DNA from: an uncultured Chloroflexota bacterium
GTDB taxonomy: Bacteria > Chloroflexota > Anaerolineae > Aggregatilineales > Phototrophicaceae
Direction of reading: 5' to 3'
Assembly (NCBI GenBank): GCA_937974245.1
Contig: CALJKV010000081.1
Span: 62,001-126,000, forward strand
Length of the DNA stretch: 64,000 bases
Each line of letters begins with the position of its first letter. Position 1 is the first letter of the stretch. The notes under the pieces were generated by a model. That model saw only the letters and a list, made by a program, of their open reading frames with translations, was not told where the DNA came from and did no database searches. The position numbers and the translations under genes were made by a program. This document shows, one piece after another, positions 34,954-44,179 of this stretch.

Positions 34954-36096
34954 TTGGATTTGTTTGAGTATCAGGGCAAGCAGTATTTTGCCCGCTACGA
35001 CATCCCCGTATCGCCCGGCGGCGTGGCGAATACTGTCGAAGAAGCCGTCGCTCAGGCGGAGACCGTTGGTTATCCGGTTGTAGTGAAGGCTCAGGTGCAG
35101 GTCGGTGGCCGGGGTAAAGCCGGTGGTATTAAGCTGGCGAACTCAAAGGCCGAAGTCGAAACACATGCCGGCAATATTCTGGGCATGGATATTAAAGGGC
35201 ATGTAGTTCGCCGTCTCTGGATTGAGAAGGCGTCCGACATTGCAAAAGAGTATTACGCTTCGTTCACCCTGGACCGCAGCGCCAAGCAGTTTATGGGGAT
35301 GCTTTCGGCCAAAGGTGGCGTGGATATTGAGCAAGTCGCTCAGGAAGACCCCAATGCTATCGCCCGGATTCGTGTCAACCCGGTGGATGGTTTAAGCGAA
35401 GCGGCCTGCCGGGAATGGGTGATGGCAGCCAAACTGGATGACGCCGCTACCGATGGCGCAGTGGATATATTGATGAAACTGTACCGCTGCTTCACCGAAG
35501 GCGACGCCGACCTGGTGGAAATTAACCCGCTAATTCTGACACCCGATGGCCGCGTTCATGCGCTGGATGCCAAAGTCACACTCGACGATAGCTCCTCCGG
35601 ACGCCATCCCGAATGGGACGCCTTCCGGGGGTTAGCCCAGCTAGAAGCCCGCGAGAAGATGGCGAAGGATAAGGGTCTGCAATATGTCGGACTGGATGGT
35701 TCGGTTGGCGTGATTGCCAACGGCGCGGGTCTGGCGATGAGCACCTGCGACACGATTAACCAGGTGGGCGGCAGCCCGGCTAATTTCCTGGATATCGGTG
35801 GTGGTGCGGATGCCGATGTCGTGGCCGGGGCACTGGAAGTCATCAATACGGACCCCAAAGTGAAGGTGATTTTTATCAATATCTTCGGCGGTGTGACACG
35901 CTGTGATGAAGTGGCGAACGGAATTGTCGAAGCGATGAGCCGGGTTGAGATTCACTCTCCGCTGGTGATCCGTTTGGATGGCACGAATACCAAAGAGGGT
36001 CATGAGATTCTGGAGGCCCACGCCTCGGATTCCATGAAGATTGCCACGACGATGATTGAGGCGGCGCGGAAGGCCGTTGCGCTGGTGGGAGGCTAG
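34954..36096 (+). CDS. sucC: Succinyl-CoA synthetase beta subunit (ADP-forming)
   Basis: A 380-residue subunit with the ATP-grasp fold: LDLFEYQGKQYFARYDIP, VVVKAQVQVGGRGKAGGIKL, VEINPLILTPDG and GGVTRCDEVANGIVEA. It forms a complex with SucD and interconverts succinyl-CoA and succinate with ATP production in the citric acid cycle. The TTG at 34954 is preferred, since AGGAG lies eight bases before it and the protein then begins at the family's usual DLFEYQGK; another TTG two codons earlier is too close to the AGGAG. sucD follows four bases after the stop. Confidence 0.95.
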   Translation: MDLFEYQGKQYFARYDIPVSPGGVANTVEEAVAQAETVGYPVVVKAQVQVGGRGKAGGIKLANSKAEVETHAGNILGMDIKGHVVRRLWIEKASDIAKEYYASFTLDRSAKQFMGMLSAKGGVDIEQVAQEDPNAIARIRVNPVDGLSEAACREWVMAAKLDDAATDGAVDILMKLYRCFTEGDADLVEINPLILTPDGRVHALDAKVTLDDSSSGRHPEWDAFRGLAQLEAREKMAKDKGLQYVGLDGSVGVIANGAGLAMSTCDTINQVGGSPANFLDIGGGADADVVAGALEVINTDPKVKVIFINIFGGVTRCDEVANGIVEAMSRVEIHSPLVIRLDGTNTKEGHEILEAHASDSMKIATTMIEAARKAVALVGG

Positions 36097-36100
36097 GAAC

Positions 36101-36985
36101 ATGGCGATTTTTGTTGACGAAAACACCAGAGTAGTAGTGCAGGGGCTGACCGGGTCACAGGGACGGTATTACGGCCTGCGCAATCGTGATTATGGCACGC
36201 AGGTGGTGGCCGGGACAAACCCGAAGAAGGCTGGGACAGACGTTGAAGGTATTCCGGTGCTGGCGAGTGTAAAAGATGCGGTGCGGGAAACCGGCGCGAA
36301 TGCCTCATTTGTAATTGTGCCAGCGCCGTTCGCTACCGCCGCCATCATGGAGGCTGCTGAAGCCGGGATTGAGCTGATTGTGTGCGTGACCGAGCATATC
36401 CCGATGCACGATGAGGCGCGGATGTATAACGACCTCAAGCGGAATTTTCCGAATACGCGGCTGATTGGCCCGAACTGTTCCGGGATTATCAGTCCAGGGA
36501 AGTGTAATATCGGGTTTACGCCGGGCGAGGTGGCGATGCAGGGCCATGTAGGCATTGTCAGCCGTTCCGGGACGCTGGCGTACCAGTCAATCTATGAGAT
36601 GACGCTCAAGGGCATCGGGCAGAGTACCGCTGTCGGCATCGGGGGCGACCCGGTGCCGGGTACGAGCTTCATTGACTGCCTGGAAGCGTTCCAGGCCGAC
36701 CCGGAAACACACGGCGTGGTGTTGATCGGGGAAATCGGCGGCTCGGCGGAAGAAGAAGCGGCGGCCTATATCAAGGCAAAAATGAATAAGCCGGTGGTAG
36801 CTTATGTGGCCGGGGTGACTGCCCCAGCTGGTAAGAAGATGGGCCACGCGGGCGCGATTATCTCCGGCTCGAAGGGAACGGCGGGGGCGAAGATGGATGC
36901 CCTGCGGAAAGCCGGGGCACGGGTCGCCAACAACCCGACAGAACTGGGCGACCTGATGGCCGAGGCGCTGGCGGAGCGGAAGTAA
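36101..36985 (+). CDS. sucD: Succinyl-CoA synthetase alpha subunit
   Basis: A 294-residue CoA-binding subunit. It has the N-terminal CoA site (VVVQGLTGSQGRYYGLRNRD), the GPNCSGIISPGKCNIGF loop, SRSGTLAYQSIYEMTLKGIG and the active histidine in GKKMGHAGAIISGSKGTA, which is phosphorylated during catalysis. The ATG at 36101 has GGGAGG upstream and lies four bases past sucC. A terminator closes the pair. Together with SucC it makes the ATP- or GTP-forming step of the citric acid cycle. Confidence 0.96.
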   Translation: MAIFVDENTRVVVQGLTGSQGRYYGLRNRDYGTQVVAGTNPKKAGTDVEGIPVLASVKDAVRETGANASFVIVPAPFATAAIMEAAEAGIELIVCVTEHIPMHDEARMYNDLKRNFPNTRLIGPNCSGIISPGKCNIGFTPGEVAMQGHVGIVSRSGTLAYQSIYEMTLKGIGQSTAVGIGGDPVPGTSFIDCLEAFQADPETHGVVLIGEIGGSAEEEAAAYIKAKMNKPVVAYVAGVTAPAGKKMGHAGAIISGSKGTAGAKMDALRKAGARVANNPTELGDLMAEALAERK

Positions 36986-37015
36986 ACGAGCGCCACCCTT
37001 TTCCATACACACCCC

Positions 37016-37056
37016 AAACCCCCTCTCCATTGCGATGGCTGAGGGGGTTTTTGTTT
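37016..37056. terminator. Bidirectional terminator after sucCD
   Basis: AAACCCCCTC (37016-37025) pairs with GAGGGGGTTT (37041-37050), followed by TTGTTT. It separates sucD from the convergent thiolase gene and has an A-run on the left for the other strand. Confidence 0.85.
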
Positions 37057-37065
37057 GAAACGGCG

Positions 37066-38280
37066 TTACTCTATCTCGACGGCCAGGGCGACGGCTTCAG
37101 CACCACCCAGACACAAGGAGGCGAGGCCGCGTTTGAGTCCCCGGTCTTGCAGGGCGTGGATGAGCGTAATCAGTACCCGCGCTCCACTGGCACCCACCGG
37201 GTGGCCGAGGGCAATCGCGCCGCCATGCACGTTCAGTTTCTCCACTGGCAGCATATAGCCGTCTTTCGCCAGCCCTTTGATATCCGCCAGAACCTGGGAT
37301 GCGAAGGCCTCGTTAATCTCGAAGAGGTCTACATCGTCCATCGTCCATCCGGCACGTTGTAAAGCGATGGGGATGGCCTTGACCGGCGCATAAAACAGCC
37401 AGGCCGGTTCTACCGCCGCCTGCCCGTAACCGACGATCCGCGCGACGGGCTGATGACCACCTTTTTCGGCGTACTCGCGACTGCTGATGACCAGCGCCGA
37501 AGACCCATCATTCATGCCGGGGGCGTTCCCAGCGGTGACACTACCGCCTTCCTCGAAGGCTGGACGCAGCTTTGCCAGGGCTTCTATGGTCGTGTCGGGG
37601 CGGATGCCTTCGTCACGATCTATAACGGTATCCCCCTTGCGGCCTTTGATCGTCACTGGGACAATTTCCGCCGCGAATTTGCCGGAGTCGGTAGCCTGAG
37701 CGGCAAGCTGGTGGCTGCGAAAGGCGAACTCATCCATTTCCTGGCGGCCCACACCGACTTCACGCGCGATGAACTCGGCGGCGCTCCCCATGCTCCAGTT
37801 GCAGAGCGAACACCACAGGCCATCAAACTGGAGGGCATCCACCAGCTTGACTTCGCCGTATTTGTTGCCCTGGCGCATGTCGTAGCTCAGATAGGGCGCT
37901 TTACTCATGCTCTCCGTGCCCCCCACCAAGTAGAGGTCACCGTCTTCAGCTTTAATGGCGTTGGCGGCCAGCATCGCGCTTTTCAGCCCGCTGCCACACA
38001 CCTTGTTGACGACCATGCCGCCCACATGCGCCGGCACTCCCGCGCCCAGGCTGACCTGGCGGGGTAAGGCCTGCCCTACTCCAGCACTGACCACGTTGCC
38101 CAGAATCACCTCGTCAATATCGGCGCTGTTGATGCCACTGCGCTCGACAGCAGTACGGAAGGCAATCTGCCCCAACTCAGCCGCTGTGAGGGATGCCAGC
38201 GCCCCCAGGAATTTACCCTGAGGCGTCCGGGCGCTGCCCAGAATTACCGCTTCACGTTTGCCCTTACCATTATTTGCCAT
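37066..38280 (-). CDS. Acetyl-CoA acetyltransferase (thiolase)
   Basis: A 404-residue thiolase of the acetoacetyl-CoA/AtoB-like type. Motifs: SARTPQGKFLGAL, the nucleophile in NKVCGSGLKSAML (C95), FEINEAFASQVL, GGAIALGHPVGASGARVLI and the second cysteine in ASLCLGGAEAVALAVE. It probably makes or cleaves acetoacetyl-CoA in ketone-body, PHB or mevalonate-like metabolism; the pathway is not shown by its neighbours. Its ATG overlaps the stop of the HIT gene by 11 bp, so the two are co-translated. A second, different thiolase lies at 17188. Confidence 0.92.
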   Translation of the reverse strand: MANNGKGKREAVILGSARTPQGKFLGALASLTAAELGQIAFRTAVERSGINSADIDEVILGNVVSAGVGQALPRQVSLGAGVPAHVGGMVVNKVCGSGLKSAMLAANAIKAEDGDLYLVGGTESMSKAPYLSYDMRQGNKYGEVKLVDALQFDGLWCSLCNWSMGSAAEFIAREVGVGRQEMDEFAFRSHQLAAQATDSGKFAAEIVPVTIKGRKGDTVIDRDEGIRPDTTIEALAKLRPAFEEGGSVTAGNAPGMNDGSSALVISSREYAEKGGHQPVARIVGYGQAAVEPAWLFYAPVKAIPIALQRAGWTMDDVDLFEINEAFASQVLADIKGLAKDGYMLPVEKLNVHGGAIALGHPVGASGARVLITLIHALQDRGLKRGLASLCLGGAEAVALAVEIE

Positions 38281-38779
38281 GACCTTTTTCCTCGTATAAA
38301 TCGTGCCAGATGGCTTTCAGTTCGGTATAAGTATTCTCGAGTGTATCGGGAATCACCCGTGTATTCCCGACGACGCTCATAAAACTGGCATCACCCGGCC
38401 AGCGCGGGACAATGTGAAAGTGGTAGTGTTCCGCGATACCCGCCCCCGCAGCTACACCCAGATTGACGCCGAGATTAAATGCAGACGGATTATAGGCCTT
38501 GCGTAAGACGGCCAGCGCCCGGTTGACCGTCACCATCAGATCAGTCAGCGCATCAACCGGCAGGGATTCCTGGGTATCCACATGCTCATACGGAACGACC
38601 ATCATGTGTCCGTTATTGTATGGATACAGGTTGAGTACCGCATAAACATACTGTGACCGAGCGACCACCAGTTCGGCAGCATCTTCTGACTGTGCCTTAA
38701 TACAGAATACACAGCCATCTAGAGGTTTTTTCTCACTGCGAATGTAAGCCATACGCCAGGGCGTCCAGAGACGATCCAT
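38270..38779 (-). CDS. HIT family nucleotide hydrolase or transferase
   Basis: A 169-residue protein with the histidine triad AEHYHFHIVPRW and the family's N-terminal zinc-type CVFC. The start MDRLWTPWRMAYI matches the HIT proteins that resemble AP4A phosphorylase or adenosine-5'-phosphosulfate-like hydrolases, which split dinucleoside polyphosphates or phosphoramidates. The ATG at 38779 is chosen for that reason; a longer frame to 38836 adds nothing recognisable. It overlaps the following thiolase gene by 11 bp. Confidence 0.88.
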   Translation of the reverse strand: MDRLWTPWRMAYIRSEKKPLDGCVFCIKAQSEDAAELVVARSQYVYAVLNLYPYNNGHMMVVPYEHVDTQESLPVDALTDLMVTVNRALAVLRKAYNPSAFNLGVNLGVAAGAGIAEHYHFHIVPRWPGDASFMSVVGNTRVIPDTLENTYTELKAIWHDLYEEKGHGK

Positions 38780-38977
38780 AATGCACTCGATATAGCCGCT
38801 GACCATAGCATATGGACAGCGCATGAACGTTCTCATTTAAGTATACGAGGGGGTCATCACGGTTACAAGCTATGTGGATGGAAAATGGCATGCTAAAATC
38901 GGACACTATGTACAAGAGCATTGAGTCTTGTGTGCTGAGGCGCAGGGACTGGTTATACTCCGTAATAGGAAACAGCG

Positions 38978-39727
38978 ATGACTCTGAGCGAAGACCGGCT
39001 ACAGGAACGACTAACACCGCGTGCTGTACAGTTCTATCCCCAGGTAGAAAGCACTAACGACCTGGCAATGGAGTGGCTGCACCAGGGTGCTGTATCGGGC
39101 GCGGTGGTGGTGGCCGATGAGCAACGCAAAGGGCGTGGACGGCTGGGGCGGACGTGGCACACTCCGCCGGGTGTCTCGCTAGCAGTTTCGATGATTCTGC
39201 GCCCCAGGCCCGAACATCTGCCCCAGATCACGATGCTCGGCGCACTGGCGATTCATGATTTGCTGGTAGGATTGGGACTGGCGACTACCGGCATTAAATG
39301 GCCGAATGACGTACACATCAACCGGCGCAAAGTCTCCGGGGTACTGGCCGAAGCCGCCTGGACAGGTGACAAACTGGCCGGGGTTGTTCTGGGCATGGGA
39401 ATCAATGTGCGTGCCGATTTCAGCGGGAGCGACCTGGCGCAACAGGCGATCAGCATTGAACCAGCGTTAGGACGGGCCGTTGACCGGGTGGATTTACTGG
39501 TTGATTTGCTAGCGCGGGCAGATGTCTGGGCAGGACAGTTAGGGACGAAAACGCTATTTACAGCGTGGCAAAGCCGTTTAGTTACGTTAGGGCAGACGGT
39601 AACTTATGGCGGACTGACCGGCACAGCAGAGCTTGTCACCCCGGACGGCGCATTGAGCATTCGCACCGGGGACGGCCAACTGCACCGGGTTATTGCGGGG
39701 GATGTGGTCGTAGAGGATGGGAGTTAA
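38978..39727 (+). CDS. birA: Biotin--[acetyl-CoA-carboxylase] ligase, monofunctional
   Basis: A 249-residue enzyme that joins biotin to the carrier lysine of carboxylases by way of biotinyl-AMP. Motifs: VESTNDLAMEWL, the biotin/ATP loop KGRGRLGRTW, SLAVSMILRP, IKWPNDVHINRRKVSGVLAE and VLGMGINVRADF, and a C-terminal SH3-like domain. It has no N-terminal helix-turn-helix, so it cannot repress biotin genes like E. coli BirA. AGGA seven bases before the ATG supports the start. It is followed two bases later by a membrane protein gene. Confidence 0.93.
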   Translation: MTLSEDRLQERLTPRAVQFYPQVESTNDLAMEWLHQGAVSGAVVVADEQRKGRGRLGRTWHTPPGVSLAVSMILRPRPEHLPQITMLGALAIHDLLVGLGLATTGIKWPNDVHINRRKVSGVLAEAAWTGDKLAGVVLGMGINVRADFSGSDLAQQAISIEPALGRAVDRVDLLVDLLARADVWAGQLGTKTLFTAWQSRLVTLGQTVTYGGLTGTAELVTPDGALSIRTGDGQLHRVIAGDVVVEDGS

Positions 39728-39729
39728 GC

Positions 39730-41103
39730 ATGGGAATCCGGTTGGATTGGGAGATTGAGGCGGAGCAGGCACAGGTACGTAACGCCGGGGAGGACCCGGC
39801 AGCCGCCCGCAGGCGACGGTTAGCACGCATCCGCCTGGTGATATTTATTGTATTGGTACTGGTTGTAATCGGGGCAGTTGTGGGCGGAATCCGACTGCGG
39901 TTGGACATGATTGATGGTGAAATTGAGCGGGCACTGCGGAATACCGTTGAGACCGAAGTTACGGCGCTGCGGTTGGGGGACTGGCAGGCATTTGCCGAAT
40001 CGCAACGCAGTGCATCCAGCGATTGGCTGGCGCGACAGGAACAGGTTTTCAACGCTTATCAAGACCTCAAACTCCAGGACCGGGTACAGCTCACCGGGAC
40101 TATCCGCGACATCACAATTGATAAAACACGGGCGCGGGTGGCCGTTGAGGAAATTATTGAAGGGATACCGTATGTCCGCATCTGGTTCTACTGGCGCTAT
40201 GATGATGGCTGGCGACATGTACCACCGGATTACACCTTCTGGGGCGACATCGCAACCCGCAAAGGCGTGCATGTTACAGTACGTTACCGAGCAGTAGACA
40301 GCACGCTGGCAGCTGCTTTAAGCAGCCAGCTAGACCAATGGCTGGAAACCGGGTGCGCGGTGTTTGCCTGCGTCTCACTGCCGGAACTGACGGTAGACAT
40401 CCTGCCAGACGAAGGGCTAAAAGTATCGTGGTCGGTGAGCGCACCCTGGCTGTTACAATTCCCTTCGCCATATGTCACGCGGGCACGGAGTGACATGCCC
40501 TTTGACCTGGGGTTGCAATTGGAGACAGCGAATTTGCTGGCGGAACGACTGATTGCCGAAGCATCGAACAACATGCAGCCTACTTACCCGGCAGATGCAT
40601 ACTACCTACGCCAAGCAGTGCTGTCCTGGTTGGTTGGACAGTTTATACAGCACAATACCAATGCGTTTATCGTAGACAGCCTGGCACAGCATTTCGGGCA
40701 AGCGGCGGTAGGTCAATTGGTGCGCATCATGCAGCCCGGCTCGGATGTTCATATTCTAAGCGAGGTCACAGGTGGCGGAACACTCGACCAGCTCAACCTG
40801 GATTGGCGCGACTACCTGACATGGCGCGTGGTGCTGGAAGACCAGCTTATCCGCCAGCGGGACCAGGACAATTTCTGGCGGCTGTATGATACCCGCGATG
40901 AGCAAGTCCTCAGCCTGATGAGTACCCGGTTCGACAGCCTGCCAGGGGAAGAGAATAAGGTGGTAGTCTTGGCAGTGCAGGAAATCGCGGCGGATGGTTC
41001 ACCGCAGTTACGGACAGTGATGCAAGTGGGCAGCGGTGCGGGGGCGATCCAGGCTGAAGTCCTGTTCCGGTTGGTTGGGAACGTGTGGCTGCGGGCGAAT
41101 TGA
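39730..41103 (+). CDS. Single-pass membrane protein, unknown
   Basis: A 457-residue protein with a charged cytoplasmic start (MGIRLDWEIEAEQAQVRN), one membrane helix (about residues 36-56), and a large extracytoplasmic part with many Trp, Tyr and Gln residues. The early part (RALRNTVETEVTALRLGDWQAFAESQRSA) resembles NTF2/SnoaL-like ligand-binding folds, followed by a middle peptidase-like region (a YYLRQAVLSWLVGQF helix and an AAVGQLVRIM segment). No metal-binding HExxH is visible. I do not recognise a family. It starts two bases after birA, with no strong Shine-Dalgarno sequence, so it is probably translated with birA. Confidence 0.65.
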   Translation: MGIRLDWEIEAEQAQVRNAGEDPAAARRRRLARIRLVIFIVLVLVVIGAVVGGIRLRLDMIDGEIERALRNTVETEVTALRLGDWQAFAESQRSASSDWLARQEQVFNAYQDLKLQDRVQLTGTIRDITIDKTRARVAVEEIIEGIPYVRIWFYWRYDDGWRHVPPDYTFWGDIATRKGVHVTVRYRAVDSTLAAALSSQLDQWLETGCAVFACVSLPELTVDILPDEGLKVSWSVSAPWLLQFPSPYVTRARSDMPFDLGLQLETANLLAERLIAEASNNMQPTYPADAYYLRQAVLSWLVGQFIQHNTNAFIVDSLAQHFGQAAVGQLVRIMQPGSDVHILSEVTGGGTLDQLNLDWRDYLTWRVVLEDQLIRQRDQDNFWRLYDTRDEQVLSLMSTRFDSLPGEENKVVVLAVQEIAADGSPQLRTVMQVGSGAGAIQAEVLFRLVGNVWLRAN

Positions 41104-41166
41104 CACGATTCCGCTTCTGATCTATGCTACAGATAAACTCACGGGGTGTCAGGAGACAATTGCCAG

Positions 41167-41400
41167 ATGGCTAAGGACAGAGACGATCTAAGTGTTCTGC
41201 GCGACAGCGCGGGTGAACTCGATTTTGATTTTGAACAGGATAATGAAATCGTTCTTGAGGAAGATCAGGAGGCGAGAGTTACCAAGCTTTTCCTGGGGAT
41301 GACCGCCGTTGAACGTATGTTCCTCTCAATTTTCCTGTTTATGAACGTTGCGATTATTGGGCTGGCGCTGCTGCTAGCAACCGGGCGCGTCGTGTTTTGA
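41167..41400 (+). CDS. Small acidic protein with a C-terminal membrane helix
   Basis: A 77-residue protein: an acidic N-terminal 40 residues (LDFDFEQDNEIVLEEDQEAR), then one long membrane helix (MFLSIFLFMNVAIIGLALLL) and a short tail. No family is recognised. GGAG lies 11 bases ahead of the ATG at 41167. It follows the membrane protein gene after 63 bp and ends before a convergent terminator. It could be a small subunit of a membrane complex, but that is a guess. Confidence 0.6.
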   Translation: MAKDRDDLSVLRDSAGELDFDFEQDNEIVLEEDQEARVTKLFLGMTAVERMFLSIFLFMNVAIIGLALLLATGRVVF

Positions 41401-41427
41401 GGTTGAAGGCGAACGTATGCAACAAAC

Positions 41428-41450
41428 GGGGCGAATCGGTGATTCGCCCC
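41428..41450. terminator. Bidirectional terminator
   Basis: GGGGCGAATC and GATTCGCCCC form a perfect 10-bp stem with loop GGT, between the small acidic protein and the convergent acylase gene. The right side reads TTGCTGTT, a modest U-rich tail. Confidence 0.75.
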
Positions 41451-41472
41451 TTGCTGTTGCTATGCAGTTGCT

Positions 41473-44073
41473 TTAATTACTCGGCTTCAGCACGAGTGTG
41501 TTCACCGCGGCGGCTTCCACCTGCTCACGTGACCACATGAGCGGGTGATACTGGATGTTGCGCCACATATCCACCATGTCGCCATAGTGTTCGCTGTAGG
41601 GGTGACCGCTCTGCCCGGTGGTGTGGATACCCAGGCTCTTAGTAAAGTCACTCAGATCAACGATCATCCGCAGGGATGGCAGCGCCCGTACGCTGAAATC
41701 ACCATCTATACCGCTGAACCCGGTTGCGTTGACCATATCAGAACCGCCGCTAGTGGCGACTGGCCCCCGGTTGACGATATTTTCGATGAGGTCAATACCA
41801 CTCAGGCCGAGCGGATTGCTGACAAATGTAGCCTGGTGCAAATCACCCCAACGCCAATTCGCCTGCTCCGTACCGAGCGTATCCACGGTAACCTGATAGC
41901 CTTCGGCAAAAGAGCGCAGCAGGATGTCATCGCGGGTTTCAGTCACATCGGTTGTGCCGGTATCATCCCACCAGGCATTTTCCGGGTCTTGCGCCAGTTC
42001 ATAGGTCGCCCACATGCTCATATCCCGTGAGGAGGCCGTCATCACATCGCCCAACTGGTCGTTATACAGGTTGTCCAGCAAACGCGCCCAGAAATTGGCA
42101 TATAACGCCGCCTGTGGGCTGTCCATGTGCATCTGATAATCCCATTCCAGCAGCCAATCACGGGCGCTGGTCAGGTTGTCATCTTCAAACGTCAGGGCTT
42201 CCAGGTAGGGCATGAGTTCTTCGGCGCTAATCATCTTGTTATCGCCCTGAATTGCCTGGATGGTTGCGGCGGTATGCTGGTCAGTAGCTTCCAGCATCTC
42301 GACAATCCGCTGCCCACGATAGCCATAGGCCCATTCCTGACCGATAAAGTAATTTGCATTTTCCCCAAACTGATCGGCCAGTTTTGCCCGCAGTTGGTCG
42401 TAGTATTCCAGTGGGACAACGGCCTGGTTCGCAGTTTCGATATACCCGCGTTCCGGGTTGAAGATACGCGGTAGGTCATCAAACGGGATATAACCCAGCC
42501 AGTCGTATTCATCGGTCCAACCGGGGACAGGCAGCAGGCCGGAGTGTCCGGCGGCGCGAATGGGGATACGCCCCGGCGTCTGATAACCGATATTGCCCTC
42601 AATGTCAGCATAGATCATATTCTGTGCCGGGCTATCCCACCAACTGGCGGCTTCGCGGAACTCCTCCCAATTGCTGGCGCGGTCAAGCATGATGAGCGCC
42701 CGGAAGATCATGCCGGACTCATAGGCTGTCCAGCGTAGTGCCATCGGGTCATCATTGTTGAAACCTGTTGGCAAGCCGGTATCAGGGTCAATGCTGTTAT
42801 CGTTAATGATCGGCCCAAGATGTGTTTCGCGCACCTGGATTGTGACCGGGGGTTCACCATCACCGAAGTTGATGGTTTCATCGTACACGGTCATATCCCG
42901 CCATTCGCCATTCCATTCATATTGGAGTTCGTTGTCAGGATTGATCTTGAGCATGTAGAGGTCTTGCGTATCCGGCCCGACGTTGGTTACGCCCCAGGCG
43001 ATATTCGCGTTGTGGCCGATAACGACGCCCGGCGCAGCAGGGAATGTGAAGCCCACGACATCGTAAGGGCAGGCATCATCCACGACCTGACAGTGTAAGC
43101 CGATTTCGTACCAGATGGACGGCATCTGGATGCCCAGGTGCGGGTCGTTCGCCAGGAGTGGTTTGCCGCTGGCAGTGAGGTCACCGCTGATGACCCAGTT
43201 GTTACTGCCAATACCGGCGCCTTCACCAAACCAGGCAGCCATTGTCGTCAGGTAGTCCTGTGCGAAGGCGGCATCTACCCCGACAATCCCGGTAATGTTC
43301 GCCGCCTGGGCAGTCCCAAGGGAATCGTCGCCAATGGGCAGGTCTTCGGCCTGGAGAATGGTGGGCTTGCTGCCAAACGGCCAGGGGCGGACATACTCAT
43401 CTGTCATTTCCTGACCGAGGTTATCATAGAGGTCGGAACGGGTGAGTTCCGTGTCCCAGTTGCCACTGAGGTTGTCAGCCATGACCTTCGTCCACACGAG
43501 GGTATCCACCGGAGTCCAGGGTTCAATCTCAATCGTTACACCGGTCACGCCCAGGAGCGTGTATTCCAGCGCGAGGTCGCCTTTGTCGCGGTTGAGAATA
43601 TAGGCATTGACGCCGTCAGCAAACGCCTGGAGGATGGCGACTTCTTCCGGTGTGTAGCTCGCCAGGTCACGCTCAGCAGTCCGCCGCCAACCGGCTTTAC
43701 GAATGAACACATCAGTACCCATCAGACTGTCCTGCTGACCGGTGAGTTCCTGAATCGTGCCGTTTCCGATGTGACGGGAAAACTCCATTTGCCACCAGCG
43801 ATCCTGGGCATGGGTGTATCCCTGCGCCCAGAACAGATCGTGGACGTTATTGGCATAAATATGGGCGATTCCCAGATTGTCCCGGATAATTTCTACCGAC
43901 TCGATAAGATTGTCGCCCCCGGCAGCCTGGGCGCTGGCAGCGGTGATGGTGATTTCGCCGCTCTGCTGCGGCAGTGGACCGCGTGTCCAGTCGTTGAAGA
44001 TGTAGAGGCCACCCAGTACAGCGACGACCACCACAACGAGCAGGACTAACAAAATAATGCGTAGTATTTTCAT
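41473..44073 (-). CDS. Penicillin acylase family protein (Ntn hydrolase)
   Basis: An 866-residue exported precursor. An N-terminal signal anchor (about residues 5-25) precedes the alpha part (DNLGIAHIYANNVHDLFWAQ, THAQDRWWQMEFSRHIGNG). The chain is expected to cut itself before S290 in GAGIGSNNWVISG, the nucleophile of the beta subunit; the asparagine in the family's oxyanion site also looks present. The family hydrolyses amide bonds, including beta-lactam side chains and homoserine lactones. The natural substrate here is unknown. GAGGAG lies eight bases ahead of the ATG. It is a single gene. Confidence 0.92.
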   Translation of the reverse strand: MKILRIILLVLLVVVVVAVLGGLYIFNDWTRGPLPQQSGEITITAASAQAAGGDNLIESVEIIRDNLGIAHIYANNVHDLFWAQGYTHAQDRWWQMEFSRHIGNGTIQELTGQQDSLMGTDVFIRKAGWRRTAERDLASYTPEEVAILQAFADGVNAYILNRDKGDLALEYTLLGVTGVTIEIEPWTPVDTLVWTKVMADNLSGNWDTELTRSDLYDNLGQEMTDEYVRPWPFGSKPTILQAEDLPIGDDSLGTAQAANITGIVGVDAAFAQDYLTTMAAWFGEGAGIGSNNWVISGDLTASGKPLLANDPHLGIQMPSIWYEIGLHCQVVDDACPYDVVGFTFPAAPGVVIGHNANIAWGVTNVGPDTQDLYMLKINPDNELQYEWNGEWRDMTVYDETINFGDGEPPVTIQVRETHLGPIINDNSIDPDTGLPTGFNNDDPMALRWTAYESGMIFRALIMLDRASNWEEFREAASWWDSPAQNMIYADIEGNIGYQTPGRIPIRAAGHSGLLPVPGWTDEYDWLGYIPFDDLPRIFNPERGYIETANQAVVPLEYYDQLRAKLADQFGENANYFIGQEWAYGYRGQRIVEMLEATDQHTAATIQAIQGDNKMISAEELMPYLEALTFEDDNLTSARDWLLEWDYQMHMDSPQAALYANFWARLLDNLYNDQLGDVMTASSRDMSMWATYELAQDPENAWWDDTGTTDVTETRDDILLRSFAEGYQVTVDTLGTEQANWRWGDLHQATFVSNPLGLSGIDLIENIVNRGPVATSGGSDMVNATGFSGIDGDFSVRALPSLRMIVDLSDFTKSLGIHTTGQSGHPYSEHYGDMVDMWRNIQYHPLMWSREQVEAAAVNTLVLKPSN

Positions 44074-44179
44074 TCAAATGCTCCTCAATAAAAGAATGTG
44101 AATCAGGAATTGACTCCCGCCTCTGTTGTACCGTATTTGCAGAATGCCGCCAAGAGGAAAGTCAAGATTGTTATGTCCA

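Noticed and set aside
43138..44049. A 303-codon plus-strand frame inside the penicillin acylase gene
   Set aside because: The acylase frame has complete motifs; this one is low-complexity and lacks a start signal.
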